Part shown: piece after piece, positions 8,002 through 16,710 of the stretch
Position numbering within the stretch: position 1 is the first letter of the stretch
Layout: every line of letters begins with the position of its first letter
Assembly: GCA_003427395.1 (NCBI GenBank)
Contig: BFEA01000309.1
Coordinates: 380,294 to 402,924, forward strand
Direction: 5' to 3'
DNA length: 22,631 nt
Origin: Chara braunii
Taxonomy: Eukaryota > Streptophyta > Charophyceae > Charales > Characeae
Notes under the pieces: model-generated
The model's input: the letters and a program-made list of their open reading frames with translations, nothing else
Database searches by the model: none
What the model was told of the DNA's origin: nothing
Translations under genes and position numbers: made by a program

Positions 8002-8685
8002 ATGGCTTCTGCCCGATATCAAATCACGGTCAGGGAACCCATGCAAATGAGGCGTGGCCTTATGATGAATCTACCAAGTCGCCATGAGGAGAACGAAGAA
8101 ACAGGATATTGTTGGGGGATTTCTATAGAGGAACAAGCCTTCATCTGGATTGAGTCTGGATGGGTTAGAGGCGAGAATTATGCGGTAGAAGGGGTGACCT
8201 TGTATCTCTCATCGGAAAAATTGCAAGCTATCATAATAAATTTAGTCTTGGGAATTGATCGATGTCTTTCCAGACTACTATGGATAGCAGAATCGACGCT
8301 CGAATATAGAAGACGAGACGCAAGTCTAAATGGATTGGAGAGAGTTATAGGAACTGTGAGGGTAAGAAGCGCTAACGAATTTCTTCCACCAGCAGCATAT
8401 CTGAGAGGAATCCTTCATATGTTCATCATAAATGCAGCCTTCGGAGAGAGGTCCCGAGTAGAAAGAGTTGCGGAAGCCGCGATGACAATACCTGAAAGAG
8501 AGTACCATGCATCTACCCCTCTGTTGGTATACTACTTATACCTAGAGATAGGGCAAATGATTGAAGGTAGGGATCCACAGGATATACTACCACGAGTCGA
8601 CTCATATGCACGTCAACACGATTGGGCAAATAGGCATGTCTACGGGAAGGAACTGAGGCAGAGGATCCTCGATCAAATACCATAA
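8002..8685 (+). CDS. Unknown protein, member 1 of a tandem paralogue pair
   Basis: A 227 aa protein with an ordinary globular composition and no signal peptide or clear membrane segment. I do not recognise the family. The ATG at 8002 (AGGATGGCT) is chosen because the broken paralogue at 8820 also begins Met-Ala and aligns from its start. Shared blocks, in order: MxLPxR (about residues 22-27), CWGI...EQAFIWIESGW (37-54), VTLYL (65-69), EFxxPxxYxxxxLxxFIIxxAF (126-147), VERxxxxAxxxPE (153-165) and YxLYLExG (177-184). The C-terminal part has basic and aromatic residues. It sits on the strand of the gag-pol that follows 1 kb later. It may be an accessory product of the element, a gag-like part, or a host gene beside it; the sequence does not decide. 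Confidence 0.7.
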   Translation: MASARYQITVREPMQMRRGLMMNLPSRHEENEETGYCWGISIEEQAFIWIESGWVRGENYAVEGVTLYLSSEKLQAIIINLVLGIDRCLSRLLWIAESTLEYRRRDASLNGLERVIGTVRVRSANEFLPPAAYLRGILHMFIINAAFGERSRVERVAEAAMTIPEREYHASTPLLVYYLYLEIGQMIEGRDPQDILPRVDSYARQHDWANRHVYGKELRQRILDQIP

Positions 8686-8819
8686 GGGGAATGGTGTACT
8701 CCGAAAAAACTGAGGGTAACAAAATTGTTAAGAAATAAAAATAAAGTATGTCAATTAAGATTGTGCAGCTACTAAAGAGGGAAAGGTTCTTTCTTTGACT
8801 GTTGTAACAAGGGTACCAG

Positions 8820-9517
8820 ATGGCTCCTCTAATGTGGTTCGCTGATCGGAACTTTCTGATCAACCTGCCCAAGCCAAAGGAAGGAGGGGTCGAAATGACA
8901 CTGCCAAGGAGGACGATAGATGTGGATGAAGAAATGGACTCATGGTGTGGGATACCGCTAGGACAGGAAGCATTCCTTTGGGTAGAAACGGGATGAACTT
9001 CGAGAGAGAGGCATGCAATAGTAAGGGTGACCCTTTATCTACCAACCCTTCTCTGGAGGGCGCACGCGATCGACCTTGCCATAGGAGAAAGTCGCCCGAT
9101 CTCTAAGTACGTTTTAACGGGCGGAATGACCCTTGATGCATTTTCAAGAAGGATGTACTGGGGAGAAGAAGGTCAAGTTATAAAGTCGATTGAAGCGAAG
9201 TGGGCCACCGAATTCACATATCCAACGAAGTACGTTAAGGCCACGCTTCCGAATTTCATAATCGACGAAGCATTTTGGAGAATAGATAATGTGGAACGAG
9301 AGGTACTCGCAGCCCAATCGGTTCCAGAGATGGCCTTTGAGTTTGAAGCATCAGACATGGTTACCGTTTGTACTTAGAAATGGGCCCAAGACTAAACGAA
9401 AAGGACTTCTATAACGTACTATGCGTGGTAAACACGTACCTACGCATCTATCGTTTGGAAAACCTCTCGACATACTGGCACAATCTCTGCCGGGAAGCAT
9501 GTATCGAAGAATTATAG
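8820..9517 (+). pseudogene. Broken paralogue of the 8002-8685 protein
   Basis: From ATG 8820 (CAGATGGCT) one frame runs to 9377, broken at codon 59 by TGA (8994-8996). That codon aligns with Trp54 of the upstream copy (AFLWVETG-stop against AFIWIESG-Trp), so TGG to TGA is the simplest cause. The homology leaves this frame at about 9347-9359 and resumes in another (GYRLYLEMG at 9359-9385), ending with TAG at 9515-9517. The rest keeps the shared blocks: MTLPRR, CGIPLGQEAFLWVETG, VTLYLP, EFTYPTKYVKATLPNFIIDE, VEREVLAAQSVPE. The copies are clearly related but strongly diverged, so the duplication is old, while only two lesions are needed to break this copy. An acceptor-like pyrimidine tract precedes the ATG (8787-8819). 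Confidence 0.75.
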
Positions 9518-9706
9518 ATGGTATCCCTTCATTATTGGTATGGTTAGAAGCTTTTGGCATGAGAACTGGGTACTCCTAGAAGAAATACTCGGTTAAGAGA
9601 AAAGGGGCACAAAGTCACGTAGGATGGTTATATTGAAAGATAGGGGCTAAGAGAAAGTCAAGTTAGTGACAAAAAAATGGTCCAAATGGTCGTTTGTGTG
9701 TCTTAA

Positions 9707-11983
9707 CCGGGTCTACAGTCTAGCAGGAACCGGGAAAGAAAAGGGGAACAGAGGAGCGATGCAAGGGCCAATGGAGGGCCGCCAATCACCGCGGCGGAAA
9801 TCGTTAAGTTACTAGAGAAGAGAACGATAAAGAGGTCTAACTTACCAAGAATAGACATCTTCCCTTTCAAGGGGGATAGGGTGACTCATTGGTTAGAACT
9901 ACTCGAGCAAATCTTCAACCAGTTGATCCCAACCGAGAAGTTTGCCCAGTTGTACGAATACGTGTGGTGGGAATGCACATCTGACGTGGAAGAGGAAGTG
10001 AGAAGGACCAACAATGATTGGGCTGAGTTTAAAAAGGGCATGCAAAAGAAGTTTAAGCTAGGAGATGGTTTGCTCACGATTGATTATCTCTACAACATGA
10101 ACAGAGACGATTTCACCACGATCAGGGCATTCGCTAACACGCTCGAAAAGACAGCCGAGAGGGTTCCAGGGCTGTCTGAAGAGATGCAATGCGTCATATT
10201 TCTAGGAAAATTTTCTGGGTATGAGGCAATGGAGTTGACTCGAGGAGGAGCCACGGGGAGGAAGACAACCTGGGAAACCATAAAGAGGAATATTGCGGCT
10301 AGAGACATGGATCAAGTGTTCCATCACCAAATCAAGGTCGAACGAAAGAAAAGAAAGGCGGTAGGGACAATTGAAGGAACGGATAATGTACTCGGATGAG
10401 TGTTAAGCGACATGACAAACGAGATAAAAGAACTTAAGGAAAGAGTGACACCAACGAAAGTGCTAACAATGACGCAACCGTCAGGAAAGCGAAGGAAGGA
10501 AAAAGAAGATGGAGAAGAAGAGACCGAAGAAGGAGAACCAGAAGAAACGGTCAAACTAACGAAGTACAAGAGGAAGGCTAAGAATATAGCTATCGGAGGA
10601 CAAGGCTCAAGAAAATGGCAGGTTACTCAGCAAGCGATAGTCCAGTATGGGCAAGAACCGTCAACAAGCACGGCTCGGTATGGATAATGGCCCGTGGGTT
10701 TGCCTATGGGAGCATGGCCTGGGTATTTCTTGATAGGGTCATGGCAGTCGCAGGGACCGTATCCTATGTTGCCCCAAAACCAGAATCTGGGAGGACACCA
10801 AAGCGCGGGGCAGAGTCAACAAAGCGGGCAAAACCAGCCAGGGTCGAGTCGCCAGGGTGACCAAAACTAGAACAGGTCCCAAGGACAAGGACAAGGACAA
10901 GGACGTGGAAGAGGTAGGAACGCTGGAAGAAATCAAGGACCAGGGGAACGAGGAGCAGGAAATAGAGGGAGTGGGTATCAAGGTGGAAACTGGGGGTAGC
11001 TCCAAGGGGGTGCAAATCCGGTAGGGCAAGAATATCAGCAAGGGTATGGTCGTGGTTACGACCAGAGCTATGGAAGAGGGTATGGAAGAGGAAATGGACA
11101 GTGAAACGGACAGGGGTATGACAGAGGATGGATAGACTACAACGAATGCACTTGTACCCACTGTGGGATCAAAGGACACACGGTAAAGCAATGCCACGTT
11201 AGGAAGCTTGATGAACGTGACGGGCTCATAACATCGAACATAGATGGCGAGGTGTTCGGCAGAAGAGGAAAGGTGATTGATCCCGAGATTCCAGGGGGCA
11301 CAAGAGAAGAGGCTCTTCGTGTGGCCGAACTTGGTCCCAACGCCCCAGGGATGTTTCGAATTTGGCAAGAAAAGGAAGAATCAGTAGTGCGAGTAGAAGA
11401 TATAACTGACTTGGAAGAAAATGTGAGCAGGATGGGGATTGGAGAAAACGAAAAAGATGTGTCACTTGTAGAAGCAGAGGAGGAAGACGTTAGGGTTAAC
11501 ATCAGGGATACGTTTGATAGGATGGAAGACCTAGTGGACAAGATGCAAAGGCTGCATCTAAGACTTCAAGGGATATGTGAAGAAGCTGGGAAGAAAGGAG
11601 TTGGATGCCCAAAGGTATTTACCATGGGACGTGGAGGAACAGGTGAAGGACCGAATGAGCCCAATCCAAGGATGTTGAGGGCCAATATGGCCTCAAGGAA
11701 CAACGGGGGTCAAAGAAGTGTAAGAGGTACGATTCCATTCGCTACAAGGAAGCCCGCAAGAGGTAATCCTCCAAAGGAGCAAGCACAGGCTTCCCAGCCA
11801 GCAGAGGAAGAACCGCCTATCATGGTAGAGGGTGACGAAGACGGGGATGACAAAATTAGGGAGGAAGAAGAAAGGCAGGTGGAGATCAGGGCTAAGAGAA
11901 GGAAAGGTAAGGTTAAGGAAGGAAGGTCTAAAAAGGATGAAGCGCCCAACAAGAAGAGGAAATACCAAACTTCAGTCTGGTGA
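9707..11983 (+). pseudogene. gag: Gag polyprotein with CCHC knuckle, broken
   Basis: One reading phase, interrupted by five stops (10397, 10685, 10868, 10997, 11102). The capsid part (about 9851-10330) has the retrotransposon gag pattern: FPFKGDRVTHWLELLEQIF, then W...F...FKLGDG and a helical stretch ending KFSGYEAMELTRGG. A lysine/glutamate-rich part follows, then a Gln/Gly/Tyr/Arg-rich stretch (10750-11130; GQGQGQGRGRGR, QGYGRGYDQSYGRGYGRG), then the knuckle CTHCGIKGHTVKQC (11153-11194, CX2CX4HX4C). About 260 charged residues follow the knuckle, longer than the short tail usual for gag. No ATG lies early in the frame; ATG 9759 is in another phase and could be the old start with a one-base shift near 9780. 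The stops at 10868 and 10997 fall in the Gln-rich stretch, where CAG to TAG is likely. Confidence 0.85.
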
Positions 11984-12929
11984 ATAAATTGTTAGAAGGT
12001 CACAATGAACTGTTAAATCTCAAATAAATCATCGCTTCGGCTCCTTAGCTAAGGGAGATGGTGAAGGCAAGGTTATCACGCCGAAGAGTAGCCTCAGTCC
12101 GGATGGGGGACCTGATTCCCAAAGAAGCAAACTGGAGCGTGGCAGGGAGTAAAATGGACTGGAAGTTCGTAGGGACAGGGTCCATTGACGTCATGATAAA
12201 AGGGAAGATGTGTCCTGGGATACCGGGGCTGAAATAAACATTATAAACGGAGAAACCGCGGTGAGACTAGGGCTGGAGGTTAATGAAAATGACTGCGGGT
12301 TTCCTAATGGAGCCAACTGCAAGACCGGATACACGGGGGTCGCGTCGAATGTGGTGATAGAGATAGGAAGAGTTAAGGTACGTACGTGTTTCTACGTCAT
12401 GCCCAACTTGGATCTCCCAATATTATTGGGCAAATCATTCTTGTGCAGGTCCGAGTCGCTCATAATGAACAAGCATGATAGCACGATGTTCGTTATCTTG
12501 TGTGATCCCGCCTGTGGAAACTTTGAGGTTATCATTTATAGGAACACAGGCCCGCACAGCTCGAAGAACAGACTTAATGTCGGATCCTACACATTCGAGG
12601 AGTCGGAGAATAGGAGGAGAGAACTGGAGTGGGAAGAAGACGAAGAAGAGTTAGATAATAAAAAAGATAAAGGGCTAGTACTGAGCCTGACTAATATCAA
12701 TGATGCAGTGGAACTGGTATCGGCCTATAGGATGGCTGATCCGGATGCCGTCAGAGCGCTCGCGGAAAGAATCCAAGATGATCCAGAAGGAGGGAGGGTT
12801 GATCTTGTCTATCGACCGCCTCCTTCTTCTCAAGTGATAGTGCCGCATGCGCCAAATGCTCAAGCTGCAGGTCAGCATTTTTTAAGGGTGGGCTCAAGCA
12901 GGGCTCCAAAAGGAGGTACAAGACGGTAA
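11980..12929 (+). pseudogene. Pol N-terminus: retropepsin-like protease, broken
   Basis: From 11980 a frame one base behind gag reads NKLLEGHNELLNLK, then two stops (12025, 12046), then LREMVKARLSRR, MGDLIPKEANW and MDWKFVGTGSIDVMIKGK. A frame change near 12205 leads into the protease core SWDTGAEINIING (12210 on), with the catalytic Asp in DTGAE. The flap and C-terminal motif follow: TCFYVMPNLDLPILLGKSFL (ILLG is the typical retropepsin end motif). Next come LCDPACGNFEVIIYRNTGP and an acidic linker (WEEDEEELDNKKD) towards RT. The frame ends at TAA 12927-12929, while the RT frame is already open from about 12914, so another shift lies near 12910. The one-base step back from gag could be an old programmed gag-pol shift, but no slippery heptamer is visible. 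Confidence 0.85.
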
Positions 12930-14612
12930 ATAAGAAGAGTCACCCTGTGCCAGTCCTAGTGAGTCGGAAAGAAGGCGTATATTATGAACAAAAAGGAGAG
13001 TTGATACAGCGAATGAGGGAAGGTATTCAGAATGAGCCTTGTCGCATCAACAAAGAGACTGAGAAGAATTTGATAATAGGAGAACCTGGGTTTCTGACAA
13101 GGCAAGAGGAGGACTTGGTGAAAGAGCTGGTACGAGAAAAGCATGGGGCATATGCCTTTAACGATGATCAACGTGGGAGGTTGGATGTGGACAAGATAGA
13201 GATGATCCGCATTCATACCGTACCTCATGAACCGTGGAATGTTCGAGGAGCTAAGTGTCCCAACCCTGAAGACCGCAGGAAGGTGGCAGAGTACCTAGAT
13301 GGGAAAATCCGCACGGATGTTGCTGGGTACTCCAGTGGACCATACGCGTCTCCTTGGTTTTGTTTTGTAAAACCAAATGGGGTACTCAGATGGGTACAAG
13401 ACCTCCAACAGCTGAACGCAGTAACCGTAAGGGATGCTGGAGGACTGCCTAATGCTGACCAACTGTCAGAAGCTTGCGGAGGGAGGTCGATTGTGTCACT
13501 TATCGATTTCTACTCCGGGTATGATCAATTTTCAGTCTATCCGGCAGACCGTCCCATCACGGCAATGCGCACGCCTATGGGGTCTGGTCCATATGAATGT
13601 TGCACCCCAAGGGTGGACCAACGTTGTAACCATGGTGCAACGAAGTATGATCAGGGTAATGCAGCCAATCAGCCCTCAAATCACCGATCCATACATAGAC
13701 GATCTTGCAGTTAAGGGCCCGTTTGAGAAGGATGAGTCAGAGATGGCTCCAGGGGTGAGAAGGTTTGTATGGGAACATGTTCAAGGATTGAGAGAAGTCC
13801 TAACGTTACTAGAAGAGTACAACCTCACCGCCAGTGGAGTGAAGTCGAGGCATTGCGTAAAGAAGGTAACCATTCTGGGATACATTTGCAACGAACATGG
13901 TCGACGGCCTGATAAGAAGAAGACTAATAAAATCTTGGAATGACCCACTCCCTTCAGAAATGTGGGTGAAGTTCGAAGCTTCCTTGGTAACTGTGGGTTT
14001 TGGAGGAGATTCATAGAAAGATTTGTTAGCAAAACAGAGCATCTAAGGAAGCTAGTCCGGAAGGATCAGGAATGGGAATGGGGAAACCATCAGGAAGAAG
14101 TGGTGGAGGAATTGAAGAAGGAATTCAGAGAAGGAGGTCTGGTATTGAGGGTACCAAACTTTGACGCAACTATGGAACGACTTTTCATAGTTGAAACTGA
14201 TGCTGGGCCAACCGCCCTGGGTGGCGTTTTGATTCAGGCAGACAACGAAGGGAAGGAAAAGCCGATGAGGTTTGAAAGTCGGACGCTTAGCTCGACAGAA
14301 AGGAATTATTCGCAATTCAAAAGGGAAGCCTTGGCGGTCCTGCATTGCCTAAGAATCTTTAGGCATTACCTCTTTGGGAGGAGGTTTGTCCTCAGGATTG
14401 ATCCGACGGCACTTGCGTACTCGCTCAAGAATTTTTCGCCCTCATACCCGACCATAGCCAGATGGCTTACCTATATCTGGATGTTCGACTTCCAGTTGGA
14501 ACGTATCCCTGGGAATAAGAATAGGGCGGATGACATGAGCAGAATTGAGTGGGGGAACCAGGAAAAAGTTAAGCAAGAAACGTCTCACGTAGATGGATTT
14601 TTGGAAGAATGA
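12914..14612 (+). pseudogene. pol: Pol: reverse transcriptase and RNase H, broken
   Basis: RT begins after a linker (RRYKTVNKKSHPVPVLVS) and shows SPWFCFVKPNGVLRWVQDLQ, then SLIDFYSGYDQF (first catalytic Asp). A frame change at the GGGG run 13579-13582 leads to PQGWTNVVTMVQRSM and the active site PYIDDLAV (13690-13713, YxDD). The thumb reads VTILGYICNEHG. A TGA at 13941 replaces the Trp expected in the common ILEWPTP motif; the text continues PTPFRNVGEVRSFLGNCGFW. RNase H follows: FIVETDAGPTALGGVLIQ (catalytic Asp), STERNYSQFKREALAVLH (catalytic Glu), LRIDPTALAYSL (Asp) and NKNRADDMSR (last Asp). All four RNase H acidic residues are present. It ends at TGA 14610-14612, after which the same phase continues into integrase. 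Confidence 0.92.
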
Positions 14613-14618
14613 GAAGAC

Positions 14619-16317
14619 ATGCGGGCTCATGTGAACTGTTGGTTCATGTTCGTCGAAAGTAAGAAAATGAGGAGAGGGAATCCGATGTGGCATCCACCTC
14701 CCGAATTCATGAGGGAACCTTCCCTGATACTCACGCCGTTAGTAGAGGAGGACTCATGGGGTGAGAGGAATGCAGAATGGATGATGGAACTAGCTTTGGC
14801 AGAAAACTATAGGATGTTGGATGAGCCGCGAACGATCGAAGCAGGAATCCAACAGGCTGACGAGCAAGTGGCCATGATGGGGAGAATGTATTACCTAACG
14901 AACTCCCTATTGCAAGTTCAAATGAATGATGAAAGAGGAATGGTGAAGGCCGACGAAATAGTGATTGGGAATGATTACGAATTTGATGAAGGGAAGGAAG
15001 GTGAATTTGAGCAGGAGGAGATCTCAGAGGAATTAAGGAAGGAAGAGTATGATAAATTTTATCTGGAAATGGGGTTGCTCCTTTTAGGAGATAAAAGAGA
15101 GAGAGAAGTGAGTGAAAAGACTCTCAGGATGAGGGATCATTATGTGGTAAGAGGTGGACACTTATTCATTAGGGACAAGAGGGGGCCGCCGCGACGGGTT
15201 GTATGTGGAGGAAACCGTCAGATTGATGTCGTGGCCGCATTGCATGATGGTATAGTTGGGGGACACAGAAGCTTCGCTGCGACTTATAAAAAGGCGATGA
15301 AACTTTATTATTGGGAAGGGATGTTTGAAATGACTCGAAAGTACTGTGAGTCATGTGTGCCCTGTCAAGTACGATCACCTATCAGGTACAAAGAACCTCT
15401 GCATCCTAGATATATCAAGGAAGTAGGGGCGGTTGTTCACCTGGATCTACTAGTTATGCCACTGGGTCTTGGATGATATAACTATATATTTGACGCAAGG
15501 GACAACCTTACTGGATTCGCTAATGGCAGAGCGATCAGAAATAAGACTGGAGCAACACTGGCGGATTGCATTAAAGAATACTATCTCAGATATCCGTTCG
15601 TATTGGAATTTACAATGGACAGGGGGTCAGAGTTCACATGTGGGGAAGTGAAGGAGCTGCTGAAGGAATTGGGGGTCATAGGTAACTATACGACCCGGAC
15701 TCATCCACAGGCGAATGCACCGGTCGAGAGAGGCCATAGTACGATTACTAACTTACTGGTCAAATGGACCAATTGAAAACCGAATCTCCGACCAAAGTTT
15801 CTAAGAACATTGTTCTTTGTGGAGAATATTACTGTAAGAAGGACGACTGGGTACGCACAGATAATGCTCTGGTATGGTTGTCACGCCACGTTTCCAATTG
15901 AAAGTTTCCTCAAAACTTGGCGCAGGTAGGACTTGGAAAACAACTTGACCTTGGAGGAACTGCTAGATCTGAGGGCAAGACGGATCAGCGCCACTGAGGA
16001 GAGGGCTCAGGAAGCGGCCATGCAGGTTACAGATAGCTGAGGAAGAGATAAGGAAAGATGGGACAAGCTGCCAAGAGTGAGACTCGAGCCTCTGCAAGTT
16101 GGCGAGACAGTGCTACTCTACGATTCCTCTTTGAAAATGCAGTAAACTGGACAAATGTTGGCTTGGACCGTTCAAAGTCAGGAAGCAGGGACTTCATGGG
16201 GCCTATGAGCTAGAAGAGATGGATGAGACTCCAAGGAAGGACTGGGTTTCGGGATCCAGATTAAAGAAGTTCCAAATCAGAGAAGAGGTGATCCCAACTA
16301 TGATGAAGAGAGTCTGA
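14619..16317 (+). pseudogene. Pol C-terminus: integrase, broken
   Basis: In phase with RNase H. It begins with an acidic, Met-rich tether of about 190 residues (EFDEGKEGEFEQEEISEEL), then the zinc finger: His in LHDG and GGH, then YCESCVPC (H2C2). The core carries HLDLLVMP (first Asp), a TGA at 15474, DARDNLTGFANGRAI, FTMDRGSEFTCGEVKELL (second Asp) and HPQANAPVERGHSTITNLL (catalytic Glu), so the D,D,E triad is complete. TGA 15774, TAG 15927 (after TWRR) and TGA 16038 follow. Near 16142 the phase changes and the C-terminal domain ends with KLDKCWLGPFKVRK, GAYELEEMDETPRKDWVSGS and RLKKFQIREE, stopping at TGA 16315-16317. The end resembles the SH3-like DNA-binding domain of gypsy integrases; I see no chromodomain. 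Confidence 0.92.
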
Positions 16318-16324
16318 ATAGACT

Positions 16325-16501
16325 GGGGAAGTGACTATGCATATATGTGTGTATCAGTACCTATGCATGTATGTACCCAAGTGCCTAAGCATATACTCAT
16401 ACATGTGTGAATACATATATACATATATATATGTGTGTATATGTATACGTGCATGAATATGAAGGGTATAGTGGGAATGTACATGTATATGCACACGCAA
16501 G

Positions 16502-16539
<38 letters not shown>

Positions 16540-16590
16540 GGTATATATATATATCTATATGTGTATATGTGCGTGCATGTGAGTACCAGA
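16325..16590. repeat. TA/TG simple-sequence tract
   Basis: ATATGTGTGTAT, GTATATATATAT and TATGTATG words fill the stretch, purest at 16500-16558. It separates the end of integrase from the second gag-like gene, where a 3' LTR of the first element might be expected but is not recognisable. Confidence 0.9.
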
Positions 16591-16659
16591 TAACGAGAGC
16601 ATTGTCAAACTTATGTTTAAAGAGAGGTGTTGCCTTGATGATGATCTGATCCTTGTACC

Positions 16660-16685
16660 TGTCTTTGCTCCTTCTCTGTGTGCAG
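16660..16685 (+). promoter_or_regulatory. Possible 3' splice acceptor before the second gag
   Basis: CTGTCTTTGCTCCTTCTCTG then TGTGCAG, 26 bases ahead of the first ATG. A pyrimidine run ending in CAG fits a plant acceptor. No donor assigned. Confidence 0.3.
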
Positions 16686-16710
16686 GCGTGACCCTTGGGG
16701 AGAAGAGGCC

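Larger units (their letters stand above)
9707..16317 (+). mobile_element. Degraded Ty3/gypsy-type LTR retrotransposon, internal region
   Basis: Domain order on the + strand is gag capsid, CCHC knuckle, retropepsin, RT, RNase H, integrase zinc finger, integrase core, integrase C-terminal domain. Integrase after RNase H is the Ty3/gypsy order. I count in-frame stops at about 10397, 10685, 10868, 10997, 11102, 12025, 12046, 13941, 14610, 15474, 15774, 15927 and 16038, and frame changes near 12205, 12910, 13580 and 16142, so it cannot be autonomous now. I compared the flanks by eye and found no LTR pair, no primer binding site complementary to initiator tRNA-Met, and no clear polypurine tract. 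The two paralogous genes at 8002-9517 could also belong to it. Confidence 0.88.

Noticed and set aside
10739-11368. 209-codon minus-strand frame opposite gag
   Set aside because: Ser/Leu/Val-rich shadow; the + strand carries the CCHC knuckle and gag text.
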